Positions 1 through 7,475 are shown, counted from the stretch's first letter. The stretch: DNA of 64,000 nt from Sphingobium sp. DEHP117 (GCF_030867385.1 NZ_JAPFBJ010000001.1:744001-808000), one strand, 5' to 3'. A program made the numbers and translations. Notes: generated from the sequence alone by a model not told the origin.

Positions 1-120
1 AGGCGTCGATGAGGCGGATGACGGTCTGCTGATCTTCCCGTCCTAGTTCTTCGAGCGCCTGAAATCTGCGGAACAGCCGGATGTTGGCGAGATCGGACTC
101 TTCGGTGCGAGTGCCGGGGT
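1..120 (-). pseudogene. 3' fragment of an HTH-type regulator/antitoxin-like gene, 5' part cut off at a REP copy
   Basis: Read on the minus strand from about 120 down to the window edge, one frame is open and gives a segment with the pattern FRRFQALEELGREDQQTVIRLIDA. This looks like the helical tail found after the helix-turn-helix of XRE-family regulators and antitoxins. Upstream on that strand the frame runs straight into the REP copy at 128-160, with no start codon or HTH domain, so the 5' part is missing or displaced. The 3' end lies outside the window. The family call rests on a short stretch and is tentative. Confidence 0.35.
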
Positions 121-127
121 GACAGGG

Positions 128-160
128 ATTACGGTGACAGTTGCAATAACCCCCAAACTC
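128..160 (+). repeat. REP-like repeat, copy 1
   Basis: Contains the core GGTGACAGTTGCAATAACCC followed by CCAAACTC. The same unit recurs at 242-274 and 3707-3739, and inverted at 964-997, 1202-1235 and 1440-1473. Its proximity to a RAYT transposase marks it as the cognate REP family. It abuts the truncated HTH-regulator tail. Confidence 0.85.
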
Positions 161-240
161 CGCGCTCACCAAAAACCCCCTGTCCTACAGCCCGCGCCCT
201 CTGATACAGCACACACCAAGGTCCATCGTCCCCGCCTTGC
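128..240 (+). repeat. Long REP-associated dispersed repeat, copy A (about 112 bp)
   Basis: The REP core plus about 80 bp downstream, including CCCCCTGTCCTACAGCCCGC and AAGGTCCATCGTCCCCGCCT, is found again at 3707-3819 with small differences. The repeated unit is therefore longer than the REP core, and the two copies have the same orientation. Confidence 0.75.
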
Positions 241-241
241 G

Positions 242-274
242 ATTACGGTGACAGTTGCAATAACCCCCAAACTC
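242..274 (+). repeat. REP-like repeat, copy 2, just upstream of the RAYT gene
   Basis: Same core as the copy at 128-160. It ends 16 bp before the transposase start codon. With the inverted copy at the transposase stop codon it brackets the gene. Confidence 0.85.
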
Positions 275-290
275 TCTTATCCACTTCGTC

Positions 291-965
291 ATGGCCCGGC
301 TGCCCCGCGTTGTCCTTTCAGGAATCCCCCATCACGTGACCCAGCGCGGTAACCGGCGCGAGCGGACATTTTTTGAGGACGGGGATTTTGCGCTGTACCT
401 CGATCTGCTGGCGGATGCTGCGGAACGGGCGCATGTGGAGATCTGGTCTTATTGCCTGATGCCTAATCACGTTCATATCGTGGCCGTTCCTTCCGATCCG
501 GATGGGCTGTGGCGGACTTTCAGGCGGCTGCACCGGGAGTATACCGGCTTTATCAATGCCCGGATGCGGGTGACCGGCCATCTGTGGCAGGGGCGCTATG
601 GATCTGTCGCGATGGACGAAGCGCACTTTGTGACGGCGCTGCGCTATGTTGCGCTCAATCCCGTCCGAGCGCGGTTGGTGGAACGGGCGCAGGATTGGCA
701 ATGGTCGAGCACACGGGCGCTCATCGCGGGCGCAAGCACCCGGTTCGTCAATGTCGCCCCCGCGCTGGAGCGGGTGGGAGACTTCGCCGCATTCCTCGGT
801 CAGGAGTTCGATGAGGCTCTGAGCTATGCCGCGTTGCGCAAGGCCGAGAGCGTAGGCCGCCCGATCGGCTCGCGCGAATGGCTGGCGGACGTGGAAACCC
901 AAACCGGCCTGAGCCTGATCCCCAAACCGCGCGGCCCCGCGCCAAAGCCGACGATAAAGCTGTGA
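291..965 (+). CDS. REP-associated tyrosine transposase (RAYT, Y1/IS200-like HUH family)
   Basis: The 224-residue protein has the RAYT signature: an N-terminal HHVTQRGNRR motif (residues 14-23), the HUH metal-binding pair H60-V-H62 in MPNHVHI, and the probable nucleophile Tyr119 in RYVALNPVRARLV. Family members nick and join single-stranded REP DNA and are thought to mobilise REP/BIME units. The gene sits between inverted REP copies (242-274 and 964-997), and its TGA stop overlaps the downstream REP. The start at 291 lacks a clear ribosome site. All motifs are present, so it could be active. Its last 67 codons belong to the unit that is repeated in tandem downstream. Confidence 0.92.
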   Translation: MARLPRVVLSGIPHHVTQRGNRRERTFFEDGDFALYLDLLADAAERAHVEIWSYCLMPNHVHIVAVPSDPDGLWRTFRRLHREYTGFINARMRVTGHLWQGRYGSVAMDEAHFVTALRYVALNPVRARLVERAQDWQWSSTRALIAGASTRFVNVAPALERVGDFAAFLGQEFDEALSYAALRKAESVGRPIGSREWLADVETQTGLSLIPKPRGPAPKPTIKL

Positions 966-997
966 GTATGGGGGTTATTGCAACTGTCACTGTAATT
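964..997 (-). repeat. REP-like repeat, inverted copy 3 (end of tandem unit 1)
   Basis: Reverse complement of the REP core, beginning inside the RAYT stop codon. Identical copies lie 238 and 476 bp further on. Confidence 0.85.
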
Positions 998-1201
998 CCG
1001 CGCTGGAGCGGGTGGGAGACTTCGCCGCATTCCTCGGTCAGGAGTTCGATGAGGCTCTGAGCTATGCCGCGTTGCGCAAGGCCGAGAGCGTAGGCCGCCC
1101 GATCGGCTCGCGCGAATGGCTGGCGGACGTGGAAACCCAAACCGGCCTGAGCCTGATCCCCAAACCGCGCGGCCCCGCGCCAAAGCCGACGATAAAGCTG
1201 T

Positions 1202-1235
1202 GAGTATGGGGGTTATTGCAACTGTCACTGTAATT
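1202..1235 (-). repeat. REP-like repeat, inverted copy 4 (end of tandem unit 2)
   Basis: Same sequence as 964-997, at the end of the second 238-bp unit. Confidence 0.85.
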
Positions 1236-1439
1236 CCGCGCTGGAGCGGGTGGGAGACTTCGCCGCATTCCTCGGTCAGGAGTTCGATGAGGCTCTGAGC
1301 TATGCCGCGTTGCGCAAGGCCGAGAGCGTAGGCCGCCCGATCGGCTCGCGCGAATGGCTGGCGGACGTGGAAACCCAAACCGGCCTGAGCCTGATCCCCA
1401 AACCGCGCGGCCCCGCGCCAAAGCCGACGATAAAGCTGT

Positions 1440-1473
1440 GAGTATGGGGGTTATTGCAACTGTCACCGTAATT
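1440..1473 (-). repeat. REP-like repeat, inverted copy 5 (end of tandem unit 3)
   Basis: Same as the two preceding copies except GTCACCGTAATT instead of GTCACTGTAATT. It marks the border between the high-GC transposase unit and the AT-rich island, and its edge supplies the stop codon of the metallopeptidase gene. Confidence 0.85.
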
Positions 1474-2371
1474 ACCATCTATCTTTAGAATCTTTTAAAT
1501 CCCCTCCAACCGGCCGATTGGTGTTGACAAGAATGAAGTTGTTCGGATGAAGGCCAGTTCTGTTACTGTACGATCCATTAAATATATTCTTATTGTTAAT
1601 AACTTGATCGACGGTCATGTGCTCACCGCTAGGTAAGCTCAACATTCTGTCAAATGTATTTGCGTATGCCGATAAAAATTTGGACCCGTTATCAGAAAAA
1701 TAGCCTCCGTACGCCGATGGAACAAGTTGAAACGCACGAAACACGTCGTCGCCAAGTATATCTTGCGCCTGGATGCCGTTAAATGTTCCAGAGAGCGCCT
1801 TTTTTGCTACTTCTCCATGACCTCTTAGTCCGTGAGAAAATTCCCTCACATAAATATGACCCAGCTCATGCCAAATCGCAGACGCCGCAAAATCCGCCGC
1901 CGAAATAAACCCTAAAGCGGTTCGGTCCTGGACCGAAAATTTCCCTCCTCCTAACGAAGTCCAGTCGTTCAGATTTCCAGTGAACACATCTATCTTGGCA
2001 GTGGTGAATTTTGGTACAATAAGGTCAACCGATTCTGAAATTCCATAAGAGCTATCTAATACGATATTAGTAGTTAGATACAAAGAAGGCTCATTCGTTG
2101 TTTGTGCATAAGCTCTGTTATCATTATTCAGATCATTTTTTCCTCGAATTTCTATAGGCGATCCTGTCCATGTTGCAGCAGCGTGCGCGGCTAGCGCCTG
2201 CCTAAATATTGCTGTACTCGGTGAATTTTCTATAGGCCTCACAAAGCTTTGAACAACCGAGAGAGGCACGTCATAGAAAGTTATCGCAGGTGTATTATAT
2301 GTAGAATTTGCTGGAAGCGTTATAACCCTCCCCCCATTGGATACGACCAATGTGTTACCCAAACTACCCAT
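1472..2371 (-). CDS. HExxH zinc-metallopeptidase-like protein of an AT-rich island
   Basis: The 299-residue protein carries a zincin motif HELGH at residues 168-172 within SAIWHELGHIYVREF; His180, His185 or Glu187 could be the third zinc ligand. No signal peptide or membrane segment is visible, and the N-terminal half is rich in Asn, Thr and Ser. The start is well supported by GGAGG four bases before ATG. It is the last gene of a close minus-strand set, 12 bp after a small lipoprotein. The DNA is clearly AT-rich, suggesting transfer. The TAA stop forms exactly at the edge of a REP copy, so the C-terminus may be truncated. I do not recognise the family beyond the motif; a secreted or injected effector protease is one possibility. 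Confidence 0.7.
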   Translation of the reverse strand: MGSLGNTLVVSNGGRVITLPANSTYNTPAITFYDVPLSVVQSFVRPIENSPSTAIFRQALAAHAAATWTGSPIEIRGKNDLNNDNRAYAQTTNEPSLYLTTNIVLDSSYGISESVDLIVPKFTTAKIDVFTGNLNDWTSLGGGKFSVQDRTALGFISAADFAASAIWHELGHIYVREFSHGLRGHGEVAKKALSGTFNGIQAQDILGDDVFRAFQLVPSAYGGYFSDNGSKFLSAYANTFDRMLSLPSGEHMTVDQVINNKNIFNGSYSNRTGLHPNNFILVNTNRPVGGDLKDSKDRW

Positions 2372-2835
2372 ACAACCTCCGAATTACTTTATAAACATTA
2401 TACCGTTAAAAGTTGTGCCCTCGCCGCAATCGACGATACCTTCAAACAATGTTACCCGAATCCAAGTATTATTCTTTGGCCATGGAACATCTTCTCGTTT
2501 GATTATTAAATACCGCACATGCCAATTCATATCGTTAACGCGATATTTCACCAAAGGCGGGCCATTAAAAAACACGTTTTCTTCGATTTCCTTTGAATTA
2601 ACCTGTGTTTCTATGCCATTTGTAGTTACTATTTTGCAATAATCTGGAGTTATATCGCGCCTATAATGCTTATTTTTTTCTAAAAAAATTGATAAATATT
2701 CCGATTTACTTATACCGCAAGACGACAGAAAAATTGACAAAGTGGTCACGACTACTGAAATAGATAATCTATTGCACAAATTATTGTTCGACGCCTTTAA
2801 CATAAAATTCACTCGCAACTACCATTGCATAATAC
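1475..2835. other. AT-rich island in a high-GC chromosome
   Basis: Base composition changes abruptly at the REP edge near 1474 and again near 2835. Between them the DNA is rich in A and T with long AT stretches (for example 2380-2420 and 2630-2720), unlike the flanks. It covers the metallopeptidase and lipoprotein genes and the last codons of the Sel1-like gene. Horizontal acquisition is the simplest reading. Confidence 0.8.
2384..2803 (-). CDS. Small lipoprotein, partner of the metallopeptidase gene
   Basis: A 139-residue product starting at the ATG at 2803 (an upstream TTG at 2818 is less likely). Residues 12-28 form a hydrophobic signal ending in lipobox LSSC with Cys29, so it should be lipid-anchored in the cell envelope. 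The mature part is about 110 residues with two further Cys, in DYCKIV and VDCGEG, that could pair in the periplasm. It starts 5 bp after the Sel1-like stop codon and ends 12 bp before the metallopeptidase start, so the three genes are probably co-transcribed. AT-rich like its neighbour. Family not recognised; an immunity or chaperone lipoprotein is possible from context only. Confidence 0.65.
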   Translation of the reverse strand: MLKASNNNLCNRLSISVVVTTLSIFLSSCGISKSEYLSIFLEKNKHYRRDITPDYCKIVTTNGIETQVNSKEIEENVFFNGPPLVKYRVNDMNWHVRYLIIKREDVPWPKNNTWIRVTLFEGIVDCGEGTTFNGIMFIK

Positions 2836-3333
2836 TACAAAGCCGAGCCGCTTCTTCGCCTCATCCAACCCCGCCTGTTTCGGCCCCGTATCCACCGACA
2901 CCACCCGCCCTGGTGCACCATTGCCGGGCGATGGCATGTAGACCCACATGGTGCCGCCCGTGTCCGCCGCCGCTTGTCCATAGAGCGCCTTCGCTTTCCC
3001 TATATCAAGGGGTACCCCATTCCCTTCCTCAAACCGGGTGCCCAGCTCCAGCTGCGCCTGCTTTTCGCCCGCGCGGGCGCGGGAAGCGAGGGATTGCAGC
3101 TCGGCGTCGCTTGCGTCGGGGACGAGCGATATGCCCATATAGCTTGAGCTGGCGCAGGCGCTGGTGGCCATCAGCGCGGCAGGGAGGAGAAGGGATCTGA
3201 TGGTAGAGAGCGACCGCGAGCGGCTGTGCGAATGGCCGGCTTTGGCACGCGCCTTGTCGCGTCGCGCGGGCGGCTGCACCGCCTGCGTCGCGCAGGACGC
3301 GGTTTTACTCGATCCGCGTAGTGTTGCGCGCAT
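2809..3333 (-). CDS. Sel1-repeat-like lipoprotein, probably with altered C-terminus
   Basis: The recognisable part has a hydrophobic signal with lipobox-like ATSAC followed by a Sel1/TPR-type helix pair (LASRARAGEKQAQLELGTRF, then DIGKAKALYGQAAA). Such repeats mediate protein contacts. The N-terminus is unclear: the reading frame extends upstream through an Arg-rich stretch to ATGs at 3333 and 3369, neither with a ribosome site, and the true start may be a non-ATG codon just before SLLLPAALMATSAC. Most of the gene is high-GC, but the last dozen codons lie in AT-rich DNA, so the 3' end may have been replaced when the island arrived. It precedes the lipoprotein gene by 5 bp. Confidence 0.5.
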   Translation of the reverse strand: MRATLRGSSKTASCATQAVQPPARRDKARAKAGHSHSRSRSLSTIRSLLLPAALMATSACASSSYMGISLVPDASDAELQSLASRARAGEKQAQLELGTRFEEGNGVPLDIGKAKALYGQAAADTGGTMWVYMPSPGNGAPGRVVSVDTGPKQAGLDEAKKRLGFVVLCNGSCE

Positions 3334-3397
3334 ATTATCGCACCATGTCATTATCAGGCCCACTCTCATACTGGTTGGAGAATATTTTCATGGGGTG

Positions 3398-3441
3398 GTC
3401 AAGCACAATAGAACATCCATTTTGGACGTATTGTGCTTGAC
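3398..3441. promoter_or_regulatory. Perfect 13-bp inverted repeat, operator or hairpin
   Basis: Arms GTCAAGCACAATA (3398-3410) and TATTGTGCTTGAC (3429-3441) are exact inverse complements around an 18-bp spacer. There is no T-run, so a terminator is unlikely. It lies upstream of the minus-strand Sel1-like gene and could be an operator, a transcript hairpin, or a remnant of a mobile-element end. Confidence 0.5.
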
Positions 3442-3591
3442 GCGGATAGCTATGGCACATTTGCTTGATTTTTAGGGCACATGTCTCATTATGGGACACG
3501 ATATGCTTGGATATGACTTGCCGGTTACATGAAACTCCGTGCGGGTCTGGGCTCTGCCCGTGCCGTGGCTGAACAGCGGGAATGACTGGCA

Positions 3592-3702
3592 TTATCGCTC
3601 CCGCCCCGCCTGGGCGATGCTGGTCTGTAGCGGCGAGAGCAGGTAGGAGATGATGCGCCGCGTGCCGGTGCGGATGTCGGCGGTGGCGGCCAGCCCGGAT
3701 CA
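3592..3702 (-). pseudogene. C-terminal remnant of an HlyD-type secretion adaptor
   Basis: On the minus strand the frame ending in TAA at 3592-3594 encodes LAATADIRTGTRRIISYLL followed by a short tail. This matches the conserved end of HlyD-family membrane fusion proteins of type I secretion systems, where a TADIRTG..R....YLL..L block closes the protein. Only about 35 codons remain; upstream the frame runs into the REP copy at 3707-3739, so the rest is lost or lies elsewhere. It may mark a former type I secretion locus. Confidence 0.6.
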
Positions 3703-3706
3703 CGGG

Positions 3707-3739
3707 ATCACGGTGACAGTTGCAATAACCCCCAAACTC
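3707..3739 (+). repeat. REP-like repeat, copy 6
   Basis: ATCACGGTGACAGTTGCAAT followed by AACCCCCAAACTC; same orientation as copies 1 and 2. It abuts the HlyD remnant. Confidence 0.85.
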
Positions 3740-3819
3740 CGCGTTCACCCAAAAACCCCCTGTCCTACAGCCCGCCCTCTCTGATACACCCCCTCCCAAG
3801 GTCCATCGTCCCCGCCTTC
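3707..3819 (+). repeat. Long REP-associated dispersed repeat, copy B
   Basis: Matches 128-240 through the blocks CCCCCTGTCCTACAGCCCGC and AAGGTCCATCGTCCCCGCCT with a few substitutions and small indels. Confidence 0.75.
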
Positions 3820-4134
3820 CGCGTGGCAGGCCCCGCGCCGCATCCCGCCGCCTGACGCTGCTTGTCTCAGGCCCGCCAGCGGCACGTCTGGCCTCCCTCT
3901 CGTTTGAGAGAACAGCGCGCCGAGGCATGGTATAGACGCGGCCTTGCGAACCGGCGCGACGGGCCATGCTCGCCCGCGCCACCCAAACAAACCCTCGGGC
4001 GGCGGGAGTGGCTGGCCCGGTCTATGGCTCTTTCATAATCCTGAAAAACCACGCCCGCGCGCGCCGCTCAGCGCCGAAGGTCATGAGCTCGACAGCCCCC
4101 TACAGGGCGTGACTTTCGTGACTTTCGGGCGGCC

Positions 4135-5070
4135 TCAGTGCCTCAGCTTCGCCACGCCGCTAAGCGCCAGCACGATCACCCCGCCCAGCACCAGGCCGCT
4201 CAGCGCCGCCAGCGCCGCGCCGGTGAACCAGCCCAACACGCTGCCTAACGCTCCGCCCATTGCCCCAGCCTGCTCCGCCAGATGCGCGATCGGATGGCCG
4301 GGGAAGGGCAGGCCCAGCTCCTCCAGCCCATGCACCACGATCCCGCCGCCGACCCACAGCATCGCCGCCGTACCCACCACGGTGAGGCCAGCGAGCAGCG
4401 GCGGCATCGCGTTCACCAACAGCGCGCCCAGCCCGCGCGTCAGGCCATCGCGGCGGCACAGGTGCAGGCCGATGTCATCGAGCTTCACGATCAGCGCCAC
4501 CACGCCATACACCGCGAGCGTGATGAGCAAGCTGACGACCACGAGGATCACGCCCTGCTCCCACAGCGGCGTATCGGCCACGCTGGCAAGCGCGATCGCC
4601 ATGATCTCCGCAGAGAGGATGAAGTCGGTGCGAATCGCGCCCTTGACCGTCGATTGCTCGACCTGCGCCGCGTCCGTCGGCTGCACCAGCGCCTCGGCCT
4701 CATGCGCCTCGTGCGGCAGCCATTTGCCGATCAGCTTCTCCGCCCCCTCAAAGCAGAGATAGGCTCCGCCCAGCATCAGCAACGGGGTCAGCGCCCAGGG
4801 CGCAAGCGCGCTCAGCAGCAGCGCGGCGGGCAGCAGGAACAACAGCTTGTTCCGCAACGAGCCAAGCGCGATGCGATAGACGATCGGCAGCTCGCGGTCC
4901 GGCGTCAGGCCCGTGACATAGCGCGGGGTCACGGCGGCATCGTCGATCACCACGCCCGCCGCCTTGGTGCTGGCCTTGGCGGCGGCGGCGCTCACGTCAT
5001 CGAGCGAGGAGGCGGCGAGCTTCGCCATTGCGGCGACATCATCGAGCAGGGCAATCAGGCCGACGGACAT
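4135..5070 (-). CDS. DUF808 family inner-membrane protein (YedI-like)
   Basis: 311 residues starting MSVGLIALLDDVAAMAKLAA, the characteristic opening of the DUF808/YedI family, continuing with ASSLDDVSAAAAKASTKAAGVVIDDAAVTPRYV. Several hydrophobic segments follow (around residues 85-115 and 155-185, and three more in the C-terminal third). The family is widespread but of unknown function. AAGGA six bases before the ATG at 5070 decides the start over upstream options. It appears to be a single-gene unit, divergent from the peptidase gene. Confidence 0.9.
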   Translation of the reverse strand: MSVGLIALLDDVAAMAKLAASSLDDVSAAAAKASTKAAGVVIDDAAVTPRYVTGLTPDRELPIVYRIALGSLRNKLLFLLPAALLLSALAPWALTPLLMLGGAYLCFEGAEKLIGKWLPHEAHEAEALVQPTDAAQVEQSTVKGAIRTDFILSAEIMAIALASVADTPLWEQGVILVVVSLLITLAVYGVVALIVKLDDIGLHLCRRDGLTRGLGALLVNAMPPLLAGLTVVGTAAMLWVGGGIVVHGLEELGLPFPGHPIAHLAEQAGAMGGALGSVLGWFTGAALAALSGLVLGGVIVLALSGVAKLRH

Positions 5071-5219
5071 GGGGTTTCCTTGGAATTGAGCAAGGCCCCA
5101 TGTGGGGCAAGCGGGCAGAAGGGTCAATGATCGACGAGTTGAAGCGGCCGCATCGTTTTGTCGCTTGTCAGGGGCGGTATGTCGGGTAGGAATTGGTGCG
5201 CCCCCCGGAGACACTCCCC

Positions 5220-7475
5220 ATGTTTCGCGCCGCAGTCCTCCTCTCCCTTGCCGGAGCCATGCTGATGACCCAACCGCTTGCTGCGAAGGGCAGGAAGCCC
5301 GCCGCGCCGCCGCCGCCTTCGCCGCTCGTCATGCCCGCGCAAAAGCCCTTGAGCCTGGAGCGCATCTTCGCCAGCCCGGATCTCGCGGGCAGCCAGCCGC
5401 GCGCGATGAAGCTCTCGCCCGATGGCAAGCTGGTCACGCTGCTCAGGAACCGCGCGAACGACAAGGACCGCTTCGACCTCTGGGCGATAGACACGGTGAC
5501 GGGCAAGGAGCGGATGCTGGTCGATTCGCTGAAGTTGGGGAGCGGGGCGGCGCTGTCCGAAGCGGAAAAGATGCAGCGCGAGCGCGCCCGCATCGGCGGC
5601 ACGCGCGGCATCGTGTCCTATGACTGGTCGCCCGACGGCAAGCGCATCCTAGTGCCACTGGATGGCGAGCTGTTCCTCGCCGCGCTGGAGGGGGAGGCTG
5701 TGCGCCTCGGCGCGGCGGGCGCGCTCAACCCGGCGGTCAGTCCGAAGGGGCGGTATCTCTCGTTCGTACGCGGCGGCAACATGGTCGTGCTCGACATCGC
5801 GACCCGGCAGGAGAAACAGCTCACCCAGGGCGCGAGCGACACGGTGAGCTGGGGCGTGGCGGAGTTCGTGGCGCAGGAGGAGATGGACCGGCAGGCGGGA
5901 TACTGGTGGTCCCCTGATGACGCGCATATCGCCGTGGCGCGGGTGGACGAAAGCGGTGTCGCCATCGTCAACCGCGCGGCGATCGGGGCGGAGGGGACCA
6001 AGATCTACCCTCAGCGCTATCCGCTGGCGGGCACGGCGAACGCGGTGGTCGAGCTTTATGTGATGGACCCGCTCGGCGAACGGCAGGTGAAGGTCGATCT
6101 TGGCGAAGACAAGGACATCTACCTCGCCCGTGTGGATTGGGCGAAGGATGGCAAGACGCTCTATGTCCAGCGCGAGAGCCGCGACCAGAAACGGCTCGAT
6201 CTGCTCGCCGTCGATCCCGCAACCGGCGCGGCGAAGGTGATCCTTACCGAGACAGCGAAGACCTGGCTCAACCTGCACAACAATTTCCGCGCGCTGGCAG
6301 ACGGCAGCTTCCTGTGGTGGTCGGAAAAGTCGGGCAACGGACATCTCTATCATGTCAGTGGTACCAAATGGACCGCGCTCACCAGCGGCGCGTGGCAAGT
6401 GCGCGACGTCATCGGGCTGGACGAAAAGCGTGGGGTCGTGTGGTTCACCGGCAACCGCGAGACTCCGCTGGAGCAGCACGTCTATAGCGCGCCCCTGTCC
6501 GGCAAGGGCGAGGTCAAGCTGCTGACTGAGCCGGGCTGGTGGAACGGCGGGGTGATGGACAGCGCGGCGGGCAGGATCATCGTCAGCCGCTCCAGCCCGG
6601 AGCAGCCGGTGCAGCTTTATCTCGCCGACAAGGACGGCAAGCGCCTGCGCTGGCTCTCGGAAAACGCGCTCGATGGTGCCCACCCTTATGCGCCCTATCG
6701 CTCCGCCCATGTGCACACAGTTTTTGGCTCCATCAAGGCGAAGGATGGCAGCGACCTCTTCTACAAGCTGCTGACGCCAAAGCTGGAGCCGGGCAAGCGC
6801 TATCCGGTCTTCATGATCCATTATGGCGGGCCGGGCGCCGGGCGTCAGGTGACGAGGGCGTGGGGCGGGGTGTTGCAGCAATATCTGGTGCAGCGCGGCT
6901 GGATCGTGTTCGCCATCGACAATCGCGGCACGCCGGACCGGGGCAAGGCGTTCGAGGATGAGATCCATCGCGCCATGGGCGGCGTGGAGGTGGAAGATCA
7001 GCTGGCCGGGGTGGATTGGCTGAAGGCGCAACCCTTCGTAGATCCAAAGCGCATCGCAACCTATGGATGGTCCTATGGTGGCTATATGACGTTGAAGCTG
7101 TTGCAAAAGGCGCCGGGCGTGTTCGCGGCGGGGATCGCGGGTGCGCCGGTGACGAAATGGGAGCTGTATGACACCCACTACACGGAGCGTTATCTGGGTG
7201 ATCCCAACGCCAAGCGCAGCGCCTACCCCGCCTCCAATGCTCTGGCGGATGTAGCGCAGATCAGCGATCCGCTGTTGCTGCTACACGGCATGGCGGATGA
7301 CAATGTCGTGCTGGAGCACAGCACCGCCTTCATGACCGCGATGCAGGAGGCAGGTCGCCCGTTCGAGCTGATGCTCTACCCCGGCCAGACCCATCGCTTC
7401 GCTGGCGAAGGCGTAAATGTGCACGAATGGCGCACGATAGAGCGCTTTTTGGCGAAGGTCGTGGCGGGTGACTGA
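5220..7475 (+). CDS. S9 family peptidase (dipeptidyl-peptidase IV type)
   Basis: 751 residues with a signal peptide (RAAVLLSLAGAMLMTQPLAA), so periplasmic. The N-terminal half is a beta-propeller with DPP IV-like repeats (YDWSPDGKRI, YWWSPDDAHIAVARVD). The C-terminal alpha/beta-hydrolase domain has the nucleophile motif GWSYGGYM (Ser about 618), Asp in HGMADDNV (about 693) and His in GQTHRF (about 724), a complete catalytic triad. EE in the segment QEEMDRQAGYWWSP fits the glutamates that bind the substrate N-terminus. It probably removes X-Pro dipeptides from peptide N-termini. GGAG precedes the chosen ATG at 5220. Confidence 0.93.
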   Translation: MFRAAVLLSLAGAMLMTQPLAAKGRKPAAPPPPSPLVMPAQKPLSLERIFASPDLAGSQPRAMKLSPDGKLVTLLRNRANDKDRFDLWAIDTVTGKERMLVDSLKLGSGAALSEAEKMQRERARIGGTRGIVSYDWSPDGKRILVPLDGELFLAALEGEAVRLGAAGALNPAVSPKGRYLSFVRGGNMVVLDIATRQEKQLTQGASDTVSWGVAEFVAQEEMDRQAGYWWSPDDAHIAVARVDESGVAIVNRAAIGAEGTKIYPQRYPLAGTANAVVELYVMDPLGERQVKVDLGEDKDIYLARVDWAKDGKTLYVQRESRDQKRLDLLAVDPATGAAKVILTETAKTWLNLHNNFRALADGSFLWWSEKSGNGHLYHVSGTKWTALTSGAWQVRDVIGLDEKRGVVWFTGNRETPLEQHVYSAPLSGKGEVKLLTEPGWWNGGVMDSAAGRIIVSRSSPEQPVQLYLADKDGKRLRWLSENALDGAHPYAPYRSAHVHTVFGSIKAKDGSDLFYKLLTPKLEPGKRYPVFMIHYGGPGAGRQVTRAWGGVLQQYLVQRGWIVFAIDNRGTPDRGKAFEDEIHRAMGGVEVEDQLAGVDWLKAQPFVDPKRIATYGWSYGGYMTLKLLQKAPGVFAAGIAGAPVTKWELYDTHYTERYLGDPNAKRSAYPASNALADVAQISDPLLLLHGMADDNVVLEHSTAFMTAMQEAGRPFELMLYPGQTHRFAGEGVNVHEWRTIERFLAKVVAGD

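Larger units (their letters stand above)
760..1473 (+). repeat. Three tandem copies of a 238-bp unit: RAYT 3' end plus REP
   Basis: The sequence starting CCGCGCTGGAGCGGGTGGGA occurs at 760, 998 and 1236, a strict 238-bp period. Each unit holds the last 67 codons of the transposase, its stop codon and an inverted REP. The copies look almost identical by eye; one visible difference is C for T near the end of the third REP. Copies two and three have no transposase start, so they are 3' fragments, not genes. The near-identity points to recent amplification. Confidence 0.95.
3370..4134. other. Non-coding/degenerate stretch between the island and the DUF808 gene
   Basis: No intact gene is seen here. 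The stretch contains the inverted repeat at 3398-3441, an HlyD tail remnant (3592-3702), a REP copy with its long repeat (3707-3819), and about 300 bp of high-GC DNA (3820-4134) in which open frames exist but none looks like a known protein. Confidence 0.6.

Noticed and set aside
760..1473. CRISPR array or satellite
   Set aside because: Units are 238 bp, contain coding sequence and are adjacent without variable spacers; this is a tandem duplication of a gene end.
748..1478. Minus-strand and plus-strand open frames across the tandem repeats
   Set aside because: They arise from repetition of the same GC-rich segment in the wrong frame and carry no known motif.
3745..4052. Arg-rich open frames on the minus strand before the DUF808 gene
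   Set aside because: Composition is that of shadow frames in GC-rich DNA, no ribosome site and no recognised domain; they read through the REP repeat.
1..4134. Prophage or integrative element
   Set aside because: No integrase, capsid, replication or conjugation genes are seen; the patch is explained by RAYT/REP activity and a small foreign island.
5649..7178. Long minus-strand open frame opposite the S9 peptidase
   Set aside because: It lies entirely within a gene with complete catalytic motifs; the shadow frame has no domain and is explained by GC-rich third positions.
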